The notes below the pieces were generated by a model. That model searched no databases and had not been told where the DNA came from. It saw nothing but the letters and a program-made list of their open reading frames with translations. This document shows positions 44,291 through 53,688 of a stretch of DNA of 64,000 nucleotides, piece by piece. Made by a program: the position numbers and the translations under genes. The stretch comes from Erythrobacteraceae bacterium (GTDB lineage: Bacteria; Pseudomonadota; Alphaproteobacteria; Sphingomonadales; Sphingomonadaceae): NCBI GenBank assembly GCA_027489065.1, contig JAIYAM010000018.1:62001-126000 (forward strand), read 5' to 3'. How positions within the stretch are numbered: the stretch's first letter is position 1; the number at the start of each line of letters is the position of its first letter.

Positions 44291-45712
44291 TCACGTGAGA
44301 GATGCGATCAACCACACCACGCCCACGATGAGCAGAGCGCCTGCCACGTCGAGCAGCGCGCCCGCGGTCACCATCCTGCCGATCCGGATCCGGCCCGTGG
44401 CCCAGGCGATGGCGTTCGGCCCGGTGCCGGCGGGCAGCATGAAGCCCCAGCTCGCCGCGAGGGCTGCGGGCAGGGCGAGGAGCACCGGATCGACTCCCAG
44501 CGCCACGACCAGCGAGCCGACCACCGGAACGATCCCCGTGGCGGTGGCGACGTTGCTCGCGAATTCGGTGACCACGATCACCAGCGTCACCACCGCGAGC
44601 GCGACGAGGATCAGCGGCCAGCTCGCCAGCGGGAGCAGCGCCTGCCCGATCCATGCGGCAAGGCCCGAGGCGGACATCCCGGCCGCCAGAGCCAGCCCGC
44701 CGCCGAACATGAAGATCACGCTCCACGGCGCGCGCTCGGCCTCGTGCCAGACCAGCAGCGGGCGTCCGGTGCCGTCGGGCAGGAGGAACAGCGCCAGCGC
44801 CGCGATCACCGCGATGGTGCCGTCGGTCCACGATCCCGCCGGCAGCATCGGCGCGACCAGCGGCTGGGTGGTCCAGGCGATGAAGGTGAGTGCGAACAGC
44901 GGGACGAGGCGCTGTTCGGGCGTGGTCCAGGTCGCGTGGCTGACGATCGCGGCGCGGGCGGCGGCGATGTCGAAGGGGTGCTCGGAGACACGCTGCACCC
45001 GCGCAACGATCCACGCGGCGAGCGGAATGCCGAGCAGCACCAGCGGGATGCCGTATAGCGACCATTCGGCAAAGGTGATCCGCACGCCGACGATCTTGTC
45101 CAGCAGACCGACGGCGATGGCGTTGGTGGGCGAGCCGACGATGGTGCCGAGCCCGCCGATGCTGGCGGCGAAGGCAATGCCCATGGGGAGGGCGCCGGCA
45201 ATGCCTTCGTGCGGAATGTCGTCTCCCTGCCCTACGCTTCCTCCGCCTTCCAGCACCGCCAGCGCCATCGGCATCATGATCAGCGCGGTCGAGGTGTTGG
45301 AGATGAACATCGAGAGCAGCGCGGCGGCGATCATGAAGGCGAGCAGCAGCCGCACCGGCCCGCCATCCGCGCCCACGGCGCGCAGGATCGCGAGGCTCAG
45401 GCGGCGGTGCAGCCCGGTGCGCTCGATGGCGAGCGCGATGAAGGCGCCGCCCAGCAGCAGGAACAGGATCGGCGAATAATAGGTGCTCGCGGTCACCTCG
45501 GCATTGGAAACCCCGGCGAGCGGCAGGATGACGAAGGGCAGCAGCGCAGTGACCGTCAGCGGCACCGCCTCGGTCATCCACCATGCGGCCATCCACACCG
45601 TCAGCCCCGCGACGGCCCAGGCGCCCTGGCTCATCCCGGCGGGCGCAGGGAGCAGCACCGTCAGCGCGAAGGCGAGCGCGCCGAGCACCAGACCGATCCG
45701 GCGTGCCATCAT
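44291..45712 (-). CDS. SLC13/DASS family anion:Na+ symporter
   Basis: The 473-residue protein has about 11-12 membrane segments and family motifs: WMTEAVPLTVTALLPFVILP, SNTSTALIMMPMALAVLE, GTIVGSPTNAIAVGLLDK, FASNVATATGIVPVVGSL and LPAGTGPNAIAWATGRIRIG. DASS transporters import di- and tricarboxylates or sulfate with Na+. The start at 45712 (MMARRIGLVLG) is chosen; the extension to 45820 is not membrane-like. It ends 167 bp from the cystathionine gamma-synthase family gene start. Confidence 0.95.
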   Translation of the reverse strand: MMARRIGLVLGALAFALTVLLPAPAGMSQGAWAVAGLTVWMAAWWMTEAVPLTVTALLPFVILPLAGVSNAEVTASTYYSPILFLLLGGAFIALAIERTGLHRRLSLAILRAVGADGGPVRLLLAFMIAAALLSMFISNTSTALIMMPMALAVLEGGGSVGQGDDIPHEGIAGALPMGIAFAASIGGLGTIVGSPTNAIAVGLLDKIVGVRITFAEWSLYGIPLVLLGIPLAAWIVARVQRVSEHPFDIAAARAAIVSHATWTTPEQRLVPLFALTFIAWTTQPLVAPMLPAGSWTDGTIAVIAALALFLLPDGTGRPLLVWHEAERAPWSVIFMFGGGLALAAGMSASGLAAWIGQALLPLASWPLILVALAVVTLVIVVTEFASNVATATGIVPVVGSLVVALGVDPVLLALPAALAASWGFMLPAGTGPNAIAWATGRIRIGRMVTAGALLDVAGALLIVGVVWLIASLT

Positions 45713-45821
45713 GCTGTGCGATCTCCCCCGTGCATCGGCAGCCGGACTATCAGCACGCCGCCCGTCCCGGCAAGTGCAGCCCGGAGGACGGGCGGGGATG
45801 GGGCCAAGCAAAAGGGCCAAG

Positions 45822-45857
45822 GAAAAGGGGCGAAAGCCGCATGGCCTCGCCCCTTTT
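45822..45857 (-). terminator. Strong terminator downstream of infC
   Basis: A long stem of about 15 bp (AAAAGGGGCGA...TTCGCCCCTTTT on the minus strand) with an ATGC loop is flanked by A and T runs. It is placed 24 bp after the infC stop. It could work in both directions, as the 5' end of the SLC13 gene is near. Confidence 0.85.
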
Positions 45858-45880
45858 TCGTCGCGGAAGGTTCCTTGTGC

Positions 45881-46399
45881 CTACTTGGGCGCGAGGACCA
45901 TCAGCATCTGGCGGCCTTCGAGCCGCGGGAAAGCTTCGACCTTGGCGACCTCGGCCACATCTTCCTGCACCTTCTTGAGAAGGTCCATGCCGAGATGCTG
46001 GTGCGCCATTTCACGCCCGCGGAACCGCAGGGTGATCTTCACCTTGTCGCCATGTTCGATGAACTTGGTCACGTTGCGCATCTTCACGTCATAATCATGC
46101 GTGTCGATGTTCGGGCGCATCTTCACTTCCTTGATGTCCTGGGTCTTCTGCGTCTTGCGCGCCAGGTTGGCCTTCTTCTGCGCTTCGTAGCGGAATTTGC
46201 CGACATCGAGGTACTTGCACACCGGCGGGTCCGCGTTGGGGGACACTTCGACGAGGTTCAGGCCCTTCTCGTTGGCCTGCTCGATCGCTTCGCGGGTGAA
46301 CATCACGCCAAGGTTTTCGCCTTCATCGTCGATGACGCGGACCTTGGGGACATTGATCATGTTATCAAAACGAGGGCCGCTTTTTACGGGCGGGGCCAT
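45881..46399 (-). CDS. infC: Translation initiation factor IF-3
   Basis: The 172-residue protein has both IF-3 domains: [20 protein letters not shown] and [15 protein letters not shown] (N domain), then [19 protein letters not shown] and [20 protein letters not shown] (C domain). It binds the 30S subunit and checks start codons. The ATG at 46399 is used; infC often uses rare starts, so a nearby alternative cannot be excluded. A strong terminator follows. Confidence 0.97.
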   Translation of the reverse strand: MAPPVKSGPRFDNMINVPKVRVIDDEGENLGVMFTREAIEQANEKGLNLVEVSPNADPPVCKYLDVGKFRYEAQKKANLARKTQKTQDIKEVKMRPNIDTHDYDVKMRNVTKFIEHGDKVKITLRFRGREMAHQHLGMDLLKKVQEDVAEVAKVEAFPRLEGRQMLMVLAPK

Positions 46400-46497
46400 C
46401 GAGCGCCGGGGTGGACGTGATATGGGGTGTTCTCCTGTGGTGGCTTACGTGCTGGCGGCTATGTAGTGCGAAACGGGGCCGAGCGCTAGGTGGAGTC

Positions 46498-47217
46498 TCA
46501 CGCCGCCGACTGCCAAAGCGGAAACCGCGCGATCCTGTCCTTTGCGGGCATCAGCGCCTCGATCGTGCGGGCCGGTTGCAGCGCGCCGAGGATCTCGGGC
46601 GCGCCGGCGTCCATGCCGCCGGTGAGGCTGCCGAAGGCGGGGAGGATCATCCGCTCGGCCCCGCTCGCGCTGCGCCCCATCACCGCACAGGGGCGCGCGA
46701 TGTGGCGGTTGCGGACGTTGAGCCTGAGCTTGGGGTGATAGTGTCCCGAAAGCTCGGGTGCGGTCTCGCCCGCGCGGGCTTCGTGGCGCAGGATCACGCC
46801 GCCGATCTGCAACTCCGGAACGATCGTCCCGCCGAAGCCGCGGGGCCCCAAACTACCAAACGCCTCGTCGTGGTTGCCGGTGATCCACACCCAGTCGAGC
46901 GCGCGGGTCAGCGCCTCCAGCATCCCGGTCGCGTAAGGATCGAGCCTCGATGCGCCCGCGTCATCGTGGAAATTGTCGCCCAGCGTGATCACCCGCCGCG
47001 CGCCGCAAGCCTTCACCGCATCGGCCAGCCGTTCGAGCGTGTCGCGGCTGTCATAGGGCGGGAGCATCTGGCCCCGCGCCGCGAACCAGCTCGCCTTCTC
47101 GAGGTGCAGGTCGGCGACCAGCAGCGCGCGTTCTGCGGGCCAGTACAGCGCACGCGCCTGACCGAGGCGCATCTCGTGCCCGGCGAATTCGAAAGAGGCG
47201 AACATATAGCGAACCAT
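46498..47217 (-). CDS. pdeM: Ligase-associated DNA damage response endonuclease PdeM
   Basis: The 239-residue calcineurin-like phosphoesterase has ALLVADLHLEKASWF (D-x-H), VITLGDNFHDD, WITGNHDEA and a C-terminal SGHYHPKLRL. PdeM usually sits beside an ATP-dependent DNA ligase and a helicase. Here no such partner is in view. ATG 47217 (MVRYMFASFEF) is chosen with GGCAGAGGCACGGGC upstream; 47205 is an alternative. It is divergent from hemF. Confidence 0.88.
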   Translation of the reverse strand: MVRYMFASFEFAGHEMRLGQARALYWPAERALLVADLHLEKASWFAARGQMLPPYDSRDTLERLADAVKACGARRVITLGDNFHDDAGASRLDPYATGMLEALTRALDWVWITGNHDEAFGSLGPRGFGGTIVPELQIGGVILRHEARAGETAPELSGHYHPKLRLNVRNRHIARPCAVMGRSASGAERMILPAFGSLTGGMDAGAPEILGALQPARTIEALMPAKDRIARFPLWQSAA

Positions 47218-47333
47218 GCCCGTGCCTCTGCCTGCAAACAATCGGGTTTGCAACTCCCGCAGCGGGGCCAAGGATGGGCTTGTGCCATGCGCTTCATCGC
47301 CTATGGTGGAGGGGGAATGACGGACGGGGATGT

Positions 47334-48191
47334 ATGACAGACTGGACACACCACACCACCCGCGCTCGCGCGTGGTTTGAAGACTTGCGCAACCAGATCT
47401 GCGCCGAATTCGAGGCAATCGAGCGCGAGGCGGGCTCCGACGCCGCCTTCCAGTACACCCCGTGGAACCGCGAGGAGGAGGGCAACCCCGATCCCGGCGG
47501 CGGCGTTCAGGGCCTGATGAAGGGCAAGGTCTTCGAGAAGGTCGGCGTCAACGTCTCGACCGTGCGCGGCAGCTTCGCCAAGGAGTTTGCAGGCTCGATC
47601 AACGGGGCGAGCGCCGAGGCTCCCGGGTTCGTCGCGACCGGCATCAGCCTCGTCGCGCACATGAGCAACCCGCACGTGCCCGCGGTCCACATGAACACCC
47701 GCTTCCTCACCACCACCAAGGCGTGGTTCGGCGGCGGCGCGGACCTCAATCCGCCGATCCCCTACGAGGAGGACACGGCCGAGTTCCACGCCGCGATGCA
47801 GGCCGCCTGCGACCCCCACGATCCCGGCTATTACGAGCGCTTCGCCAAGTGGGCGGAGGACTATTTCTACATTCCCCACCGGCAGGTCGGACGCGGGGTG
47901 GGCGGGATCTTCGCCGACCATCTCGAATGCGCCGATGATGCGGGTTTCGATGCCAACTTCGCCTTCATTCAGGACATCGGCAAGCAGTTCCTCGAGGTCT
48001 ATCCGAAGATCGTGCGCAAGCGCATGAACACGCCCTTCGATGCCGCCGACGAGGCGCAGATGTTCGAATACCGGGGCCGCTACGCCGAATTCAACCTCGT
48101 CTATGACCGCGGCACGATCTTCGGATTGAAGACCGGCGGCAATATCGACGCGATCCTGATGAGCCTGCCGCCGCGCGCCACATGGAGCTGA
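47334..48191 (+). CDS. hemF: Oxygen-dependent coproporphyrinogen III oxidase
   Basis: The 285-residue protein is HemF: NVSTVRGSFAKEF, VHMNTRFLTTTKAWFGGGAD (substrate region), YFYIPHRQVGRGVGGIFADH, and FNLVYDRGTIFGLKTGGNID with LMSLPP at the C-terminus. It oxidatively decarboxylates coproporphyrinogen III in heme synthesis. ATG 47334 follows GGACGGGGATGT. It indicates an aerobic organism. Confidence 0.98.
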   Translation: MTDWTHHTTRARAWFEDLRNQICAEFEAIEREAGSDAAFQYTPWNREEEGNPDPGGGVQGLMKGKVFEKVGVNVSTVRGSFAKEFAGSINGASAEAPGFVATGISLVAHMSNPHVPAVHMNTRFLTTTKAWFGGGADLNPPIPYEEDTAEFHAAMQAACDPHDPGYYERFAKWAEDYFYIPHRQVGRGVGGIFADHLECADDAGFDANFAFIQDIGKQFLEVYPKIVRKRMNTPFDAADEAQMFEYRGRYAEFNLVYDRGTIFGLKTGGNIDAILMSLPPRATWS

Positions 48192-48216
48192 CGCGCGACG
48201 TGGAGCTGAGGCGCGC

Positions 48217-48606
48217 CTAGCCGACCTTCGCCACCCGCTGCCGGAACCAGTCGGCGAGTTCGTCCTCGGACAGCTCCCCGGCGGCGAGGGCGATGAAGGT
48301 GACGGTCATGTCCGCATCGGTCGCTTCGACCCGGATGCCGTTCTTCAGCAGGAACAGCAGGCTGACCACGTTCGCGGTGCGCTTGTTACCATCAACGAAG
48401 GGATGGTTGCGCGCGAGGCCGAAGGCATAGGCTGCTGACAGCGCCGCTGCATCGGGGTTGCCATATGCCTCAAGCTGTTGGGGCCGCGCCATGGCGCTCT
48501 CGAACAGTCCCATGTCGCGGATGCCAGCGCCGCCGCCATGTTCGGCAATCTGTTCCGCATGGGCTGTCAGCGCCGCCCGGTGGCTGACCCACCTCCAGCC
48601 CGACAT
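48217..48606 (-). CDS. doc: Doc/death-on-curing toxin (Fic fold)
   Basis: The 129-residue protein has the Fic motif in ARNHPFVDGNKRTANVVSLL (HPFxDGNKR). Doc-type toxins phosphorylate EF-Tu and block translation. The glycine-rich flexible part GGGAGIRDMGLFESAMARP is typical. It lies 4 bp downstream of an AbrB/MazE-like antitoxin gene on the same strand, forming a type II pair with an antitoxin that is not Phd-like. Confidence 0.93.
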   Translation of the reverse strand: MSGWRWVSHRAALTAHAEQIAEHGGGAGIRDMGLFESAMARPQQLEAYGNPDAAALSAAYAFGLARNHPFVDGNKRTANVVSLLFLLKNGIRVEATDADMTVTFIALAAGELSEDELADWFRQRVAKVG

Positions 48607-48610
48607 GTGC

Positions 48611-48856
48611 TTACTTCGCCAGTTCGCGCAGCACCTTCACGCGCTCCCGCATGATCTGGCGAGCGAGGCGCATTTCTTCCTCGAACTCGGGGTCCACCGG
48701 GGTCAACGTCACGCCATCATCGGTCATGGTCAGGCTGATTTCATCACCGATATCGGCATTGAGCGTGGCCAAAAGCTCCTTGGGCAGGATGATACCGGCG
48801 GAATTCCCGATCTTGGTGATCTTGAGGCTGCGGGTGCGGGGAATGGGCTTGTTCAT
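48611..48856 (-). CDS. AbrB/MazE-like antitoxin
   Basis: The 81-residue protein has an AbrB-type swapped-hairpin DNA-binding domain: LKITKIGNSAGIILPKELLA, then DEISLTMTDDGVTLTPVD. The C-terminal helix EFEEEMRLARQIMRERVKVL probably wraps the toxin. The start at 48856 (MNKPIPRTRS) gives normal family length; the upstream reading to 48925 is unlikely. It precedes doc, the usual antitoxin-first order. Confidence 0.92.
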   Translation of the reverse strand: MNKPIPRTRSLKITKIGNSAGIILPKELLATLNADIGDEISLTMTDDGVTLTPVDPEFEEEMRLARQIMRERVKVLRELAK

Positions 48857-48936
48857 ACGCCCGTTATAACACTCCCTCTGCCGCACCGCAACAACGCGCT
48901 TGCCCCGGTCACGCCCCCGCCCCATATTCCCTGACG

Positions 48937-51027
48937 ATGCTCCGCCAGTACGAACTCGTCGAGAAGGTTCTCGAATACGACCCCGACGCCGACGAGGCGA
49001 TGCTCAACCGCGCCTATGTCTACACCGTGCAGAAGCACGGCACGCAGAAGCGCGCCAGCGGCGACCCCTATTTCTCGCACCCGGTCGAAGTCGCGGGATT
49101 GATGACCGATCTGAAGCTCGATCTGGCGACGATCATCACTGCGCTGCTCCACGACACGGTCGAGGATACGCTGGCAACGATCGACGATATCGAGCTGCAT
49201 TTCGGCCCCGAAGTGGCGCGGCTGGTCGACGGGGTGACCAAGCTTTCCAAGATCGAGGCCATGCCCGAGAACGAGCGGGCGGCGGAGAACCTGCGCAAGT
49301 TCCTGCTCGCCATGTCGGAAGACATCCGCGTGCTGCTGGTCAAGCTCGCCGACCGGCTGCACAACATGCGCACGCTGCACTTCATCAAGTCGCCCGAAAA
49401 ACGCCAGCGCATCGCGCGCGAGACGATGGATATCTACGCGCCGCTCGCCGAGCGGGTGGGCATGTACGAATACATGCACGAGATGCAGGCGCTGGCCTTC
49501 CGCGAGCTTGAGCCCGAGGCGCACGCCACCATCACCAACCGCCTTGAACAGCTGCGTTCGCAGGACGGCGGGCAGGTCGATGCGATCGCCTTGAAGATGA
49601 AGCAGCGGCTCGCCGAGGCCGGCCTCAAGGTCGAGGTCTACGGCCGCGAGAAGCATCCCTACTCGATCTGGAACAAGATGTCCGAGCGGCACGTCAGCTT
49701 CGAGCAGGTGACCGACATCATGGCCTTCCGCGTCGTCACCGAAAGCGACGAGGACTGCTACCGTGCGCTGGGCGTGCTGCACACGACGTGGCAGTTCCTC
49801 CCCGGGCGCTTCAAGGATTACATCTCGACACCGAAGTCGAACGGCTACCGGTCCTTGCACACCTCGCTGATGTACGAAAACTCGATGCGCGTCGAAGTGC
49901 AGATCCGCACGCGGGAGATGCATCGCACCAACGAATTCGGCCTCGCGGCGCACTGGGCCTACAAGCAGGGCGACAAGCCCGATGGCGAGGTGGGCTGGCT
50001 GCGCGACCTGATCGAGATCGTCGATGCGAGCCACGATGCCGAGGAGCTGCTCGAGCATACCCGCATGGCGATCTATCAGGACCGCATCTTCGCCTTCACC
50101 CCCAAGGGCGCGCTGTTCCAGCTGCCCAAGGGCGCGACGGCGGTGGATTTCGCCTTTGCGGTGCATACCAATCTCGGGCTCCAGACGGCGGGCGTGAAGA
50201 TCAACGGGCGGCACATGCCGCTGCGCACGCCGCTGGCCAACGGCGATGTGGTGGAGATCATCAAGAACCCCCATGCCTCGCCGCAGCTCTCGTGGCTCTC
50301 CTTCGTGGTCACCGGCAAGGCGCGCGCTGCGGTCCGCCGTGCGGTGCGCATGAAGGAGCGTGACGAGGTCGCCGCGATCGGCACCAAGCTGTTCGACGAG
50401 ATTTCCTCCCGCGTGCCGGCAAAGATCGGCAAGAAGGCGATCCGCGCCGCAGTCCAGCGCCTCGGCATGGAGGAGCCAGACGATCTCATGTATGCGATCG
50501 GCGCGGCCAAGATCTCCGACCGCGACGTGATGGAGGCGCTGGTCCCCGGCTGCACCGCCGGAATCGACGATGACGAGCACTGGACCCGGCGCGAGCGGGC
50601 GATCTCGATCCGCGGCCTGACGCCCGGCGTCGCCTTCGAGCTGGCGACCTGCTGCCACCCCGTCCCCGGCGACCGCATCGTCGGCATCCGCCGCAAGGGC
50701 GAGCCGGTGCTGGTCCATGCGATCGACTGCCTCGAACTGGCAAGCGGGGTCGACAGTGACTGGATCGACCTTGCCTGGGGCAACCGCTCGGTCGGGGCGG
50801 TCGGCCAGCTGTCGGTGACGATCTACGACCGGATCGGCACGCTCGCCGAGATGACCGGGGTCTTTGCGCAGAACAAGGCGAACATCACGACGCTCGCCCA
50901 GTCGCAGCTTGATCCGCCTTTCGTGACCTACGACATCGAGGTCGAGGTGCAGGACGCAGGGCACTTGAACCGCGTGGTATCGGCCCTGCGCGCGAGCGAC
51001 GCCGTGGCGCAGGCGGAACGGCAGTAG
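48937..51027 (+). CDS. rsh: Bifunctional (p)ppGpp synthase/hydrolase (RelA/SpoT)
   Basis: The 696-residue protein has the HD hydrolase domain (HDTVEDT, residues 72-78; YFSHPVEVAGL), the synthetase domain with YSIWNKMSERHVSFEQVTD and GRFKDYISTPKSNGYRSLH, and a TGS domain (VFAFTPKG-like FAFTPKGALFQLPKGAT). A C-terminal ACT domain follows (VTIYDRIGTLAEMTGVFAQN). Intact HD residues suggest both synthesis and hydrolysis. Alphaproteobacteria usually have a single Rsh. Confidence 0.98.
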   Translation: MLRQYELVEKVLEYDPDADEAMLNRAYVYTVQKHGTQKRASGDPYFSHPVEVAGLMTDLKLDLATIITALLHDTVEDTLATIDDIELHFGPEVARLVDGVTKLSKIEAMPENERAAENLRKFLLAMSEDIRVLLVKLADRLHNMRTLHFIKSPEKRQRIARETMDIYAPLAERVGMYEYMHEMQALAFRELEPEAHATITNRLEQLRSQDGGQVDAIALKMKQRLAEAGLKVEVYGREKHPYSIWNKMSERHVSFEQVTDIMAFRVVTESDEDCYRALGVLHTTWQFLPGRFKDYISTPKSNGYRSLHTSLMYENSMRVEVQIRTREMHRTNEFGLAAHWAYKQGDKPDGEVGWLRDLIEIVDASHDAEELLEHTRMAIYQDRIFAFTPKGALFQLPKGATAVDFAFAVHTNLGLQTAGVKINGRHMPLRTPLANGDVVEIIKNPHASPQLSWLSFVVTGKARAAVRRAVRMKERDEVAAIGTKLFDEISSRVPAKIGKKAIRAAVQRLGMEEPDDLMYAIGAAKISDRDVMEALVPGCTAGIDDDEHWTRRERAISIRGLTPGVAFELATCCHPVPGDRIVGIRRKGEPVLVHAIDCLELASGVDSDWIDLAWGNRSVGAVGQLSVTIYDRIGTLAEMTGVFAQNKANITTLAQSQLDPPFVTYDIEVEVQDAGHLNRVVSALRASDAVAQAERQ

Positions 51028-51086
51028 TCTTTCCCGACCTCAGGGTGGGTGACCTTCGGTGCCGTTTGCGCAGCGGTTGGTGGCGG

Positions 51087-51125
51087 CTAGACCCCCGCTA
51101 GACCCCTTCCAGACCCCCTCCAGCC
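51087..51125. repeat. AGACCCCC tandem repeats (second site)
   Basis: Four irregular copies of (C/T)AGACCCC occur (TAGACCCCCGCTAGACCCC then TTCCAGACCCCCTCC). This is the same motif as at 5323-5402. It lies between rsh and the convergent cyclophilin gene. Confidence 0.5.
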
Positions 51126-51167
51126 GGGGGTGGGAGCCGTGTTTCACGTGGAACATCGCTGATCGGG

Positions 51168-52199
51168 CTAGTTCGCCTCGACCACCCGCCGGACCGGCAC
51201 CTTGATGTTGCAGATATCCGCCCCGCCAGCCGGAACGATGAAGAACGGATCGCGGCGATTGGCGATGGCATCGGCATAGGTCGCGAAGGCTTGGCTCTCG
51301 GTCGAAAGGTATTCGAACTTGGGCTGCTCCCCCGCCGGAAGGTCACTTGCCACCCGCACCGTCAGTATCGGCGTGCGCTTGGCAGCCTCCGCCTCGGTGT
51401 AGAACCCAAGGTCCCCCGACCCGCGCGGCAGCGAGGAGAGGAACTGCATCCCCTCGATCACCCGACCAACCAGCGCGATATTGCGATCAAGGTGGCGGGG
51501 GGCATGGCCGATCACGGTGTAGAGCTCCGCGCCCGAGCCGGTGTCAGGCGAATAGTTCCGGCCCACGCCGACCATGCCGTAGCAGTGGGTGGGCCAAGAG
51601 GATGTCGCGAATTCACTGAGTTTCGCTCCGGGCGGCGGAGGATAGAAGCGAAAGGCAACCGGAAAGCCGCCAGAAAAAGCGGCCTCTTCCGCGTAAGGAT
51701 CTTTCCGCGAACCCTTGAAGCCGGTGCTTAGAGAGCGGAACGGCATATCGGCAGTATACTCCGCCTCCGTCATAACCTTGAGCCCCTCGGGCAGCGGCTT
51801 CGGCTTCCCCTTCGCTTCCGGGTTGTCGTAATTGAGATCCCCCCACTGGGTAACGTAATTGTCCTGCACCCGGTTGACCGAGATGTTGTCGAACCACTTG
51901 GCGCGCGCGAACAGCTTGATGTTGTGGATCCAGCCCTGCGAAAAAGGCGCGGGCATCAGCTGGATCACCACCTGCCGCGGCTTGCCCTCGGCATCCGGAG
52001 CGAGGGTCATCACCAGCAGCTCCTCCGCCGGGATCGTCACCCAGTCAGCCTTGGGCGCGGCGGCGACGATCTCGGCAGGGGCAGGGGCTGGAGTCTTTGT
52101 CTGCCCTACCGCTTCGCTACTTGAGGGCGGCTCGTCCTGAGCGGCAAGCGGCAGCGAAAGGGCGAGCGCGGCCGAAGCCGCCAGAAGCATGGTTCTCAT
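51168..52199 (-). CDS. Secreted cyclophilin-type peptidylprolyl isomerase
   Basis: The protein of about 343 residues starts MRTMLLAASAALALSLPLAA (signal peptide), followed by a low-complexity Pro/Ala segment. A cyclophilin domain follows with FDNISVNRVQDNYVTQWGD and FYPPPPGAKLSEFATSSW. It also has GMVGVGRNYSPDTGSGAELY and RNIALVGRVIEGMQFLSSLP. The periplasmic location is inferred. The longer N-terminus to 52235 is not used. No catalytic residue set can be confirmed here. Confidence 0.85.
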   Translation of the reverse strand: MRTMLLAASAALALSLPLAAQDEPPSSSEAVGQTKTPAPAPAEIVAAAPKADWVTIPAEELLVMTLAPDAEGKPRQVVIQLMPAPFSQGWIHNIKLFARAKWFDNISVNRVQDNYVTQWGDLNYDNPEAKGKPKPLPEGLKVMTEAEYTADMPFRSLSTGFKGSRKDPYAEEAAFSGGFPVAFRFYPPPPGAKLSEFATSSWPTHCYGMVGVGRNYSPDTGSGAELYTVIGHAPRHLDRNIALVGRVIEGMQFLSSLPRGSGDLGFYTEAEAAKRTPILTVRVASDLPAGEQPKFEYLSTESQAFATYADAIANRRDPFFIVPAGGADICNIKVPVRRVVEAN

Positions 52200-52278
52200 G
52201 CGCCGAGTGGTGCCACCACGCGCCTTGCGAAGCAATCCATTCGCGGCTATCCGCCCGCACTCGCCCTAGCCGGCGAAC

Positions 52279-52369
52279 GGAGCGGTGGCCGAGTGGTCGA
52301 AGGCGCACGCCTGGAAAGTGTGTATACGTCAAAAGCGTATCGTGGGTTCGAATCCCACCCGCTCCGCCA
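52279..52369 (+). tRNA. tRNA-Ser(GGA)
   Basis: Acceptor arms GGAGCGG (52279-52285) and CCGCTCC (52359-52365) pair. The D-loop is GGCCGAGTGGTCGAAGGC, the anticodon loop CTGGAAA has GGA at 52313-52315, and the T-loop is GGTTCGAATCC. A long variable arm (ATACGTCAAAAGCGTAT) marks a serine class II tRNA. The CCA end is encoded (52367-52369). It is the only tRNA gene found here. Confidence 0.95.
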
Positions 52370-52909
52370 CAGACCCCCAGCACTCGTCTCTTCTTTCAGG
52401 CGCCGCGCGCAAGGCCGCGGAACAGGCGGGTTTGGACACCCCGAACCGTTATGGCGGCATCGTCTTGGGCGTCTCTTCAGCCATATCAGGCGGCATTTGC
52501 GCGGCCCGTCTCTGGCGGTACCTGCATCGGTGCGGTCTGCCTGATAAACAGGGAAGAACAGGGAAAAATGCGAATTCGATGCCCGAAAGACGTTCGCTAA
52601 GGCGGACGCGAACGACAAAACCTGGTTGAGAGCTGCCCGAAGCTCTTGGGAATTACCAGTCGGTCCCGGCGATGTTTCGAGCGGCAGGTTCTGCCAGGAG
52701 CTGACAATCGGTGCGGGCTCGCACCGCGACTACTCGCCTGCCCTCGCCGTACGCGGCAGCTCTGGTAAATGGCCGGAAAGCCATGAAGCATGTGGAATAC
52801 GACTTGCGGCGCCCCGGTGACACGTTTCGACATTCATATTCATTGATGGTTCGACTCTATCGACGCAGTTGTGCGACACGAGACCACGGTGCCGAAGGGA
52901 TGACAGAGC
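52370..52909. other. 540-bp gene-free stretch after tRNA-Ser
   Basis: No convincing coding region, RNA or repeat was seen. The base composition is somewhat less GC-rich than the chromosome core. The start of the stretch next to the tRNA 3' end, an integration hot spot, and the accessory genes that follow suggest a decayed island border, but no integrase or attachment-site copy is visible. Confidence 0.4.
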
Positions 52910-53209
52910 ATGAGACGGAACGGAATTGGCGGTATAGCTTTTCGCATCGGAGTGATCACAGCGTCGATCGCCATGATCAGCCCAGCCTTTGCAGCCCCCG
53001 ATCTCGGCAAGAAGGCCTGTGCACATGAAGCGCGCAAGCTTTGCCCCGCCGAGATGAAATCGCTGAGCCGCAAGAAGGTCGAAGCGTGCATGATCCGGAA
53101 CATCGAGAAGACATCCCCCACATGCAAATCGGCGATGCTCAGGATCAAGGCCGAACGCGAAGCCTTGGCCCGGCGAGCGGGGAAAGTTCAGGCTGCGGCG
53201 TCAGAATAG
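52910..53209 (+). CDS. Small secreted Cys-rich protein (GLG1-type cysteine-rich repeat)
   Basis: The 99-residue protein has a signal peptide ending ISPAFAAP. The mature part has four Cys in KKACAHEARKLCPAEMKSL and KKVEACMIRNIEKTSPTCKS, spaced like a single GLG1/FGF-receptor Cys-rich repeat (C-x7-C ... C-x12-C). Such small proteins are found in alphaproteobacteria with unknown roles. Its end overlaps the convergent methyltransferase gene by 22 bp. Confidence 0.7.
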   Translation: MRRNGIGGIAFRIGVITASIAMISPAFAAPDLGKKACAHEARKLCPAEMKSLSRKKVEACMIRNIEKTSPTCKSAMLRIKAEREALARRAGKVQAAASE

Positions 53210-53688
53210 GCCGCATTCTCCGCCCGGATACGCACCCACAGCATCGCCGCATTGAGCGCGGAATAGAGCACCGCCACCCAGACGAGGCCGAACATCAGCG
53301 GCACAACCGCGATCTCGCAAATCACAACGAAATAGTTCGGGTGACGCATGATGCGGAACGGCCCGCTGGTGATCGGCGCCTCCTCCTTGGGAACAATGAT
53401 GCGCGTCGTCCAGCGCCGTCCAAGTGTCGCCAGGACCCACACACGCATGGCTTGAAGGACCGCGAAGACCGCGAGTAGGGGTATGCTAACCGACGCGCCG
53501 CCAACAGTTCCCCATAGAACGGCCAGCCAGGATGCATGCATGAGCACCATGACCGGATAATGGGATCGCCCGAACTCTACCGCTCCGCGCGCGAGCAATG
53601 CCTTCGTGTTGCTTTGCGCGATAACAAGCTCGGAGATCCGCTGAAGCGTGATGAACAGCATGATGGCATAGGGCAGGGTCAGGGTCAT
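53188..53688 (-). CDS. ICMT-like carboxyl/O-methyltransferase, membrane protein
   Basis: The 166-residue protein has about five membrane segments and the isoprenylcysteine methyltransferase-type C-terminus: APITSGPFRIMRHPNYFVVI and CEIAVVPLMFG, ending VRIRAENAAY. Its ATG overlaps the type III PKS stop (ATGA, 53685-53688). The same pairing occurs in BpsA-BpsB (Bacillus) and SrsA-SrsB-type operons, where the methyltransferase modifies the polyketide. It is expected to methylate the polyketide product. Confidence 0.88.
   Translation of the reverse strand: MTLTLPYAIMLFITLQRISELVIAQSNTKALLARGAVEFGRSHYPVMVLMHASWLAVLWGTVGGASVSIPLLAVFAVLQAMRVWVLATLGRRWTTRIIVPKEEAPITSGPFRIMRHPNYFVVICEIAVVPLMFGLVWVAVLYSALNAAMLWVRIRAENAAYSDAAA

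Noticed and set aside
48853..50964. 703-residue minus-strand frame
   Set aside because: It is antisense to rsh and arises from high GC content.
52117..52383. Minus-strand frame with GGAGGIRTHD
   Set aside because: This is the translated reverse of tRNA-Ser, a well-known false protein.
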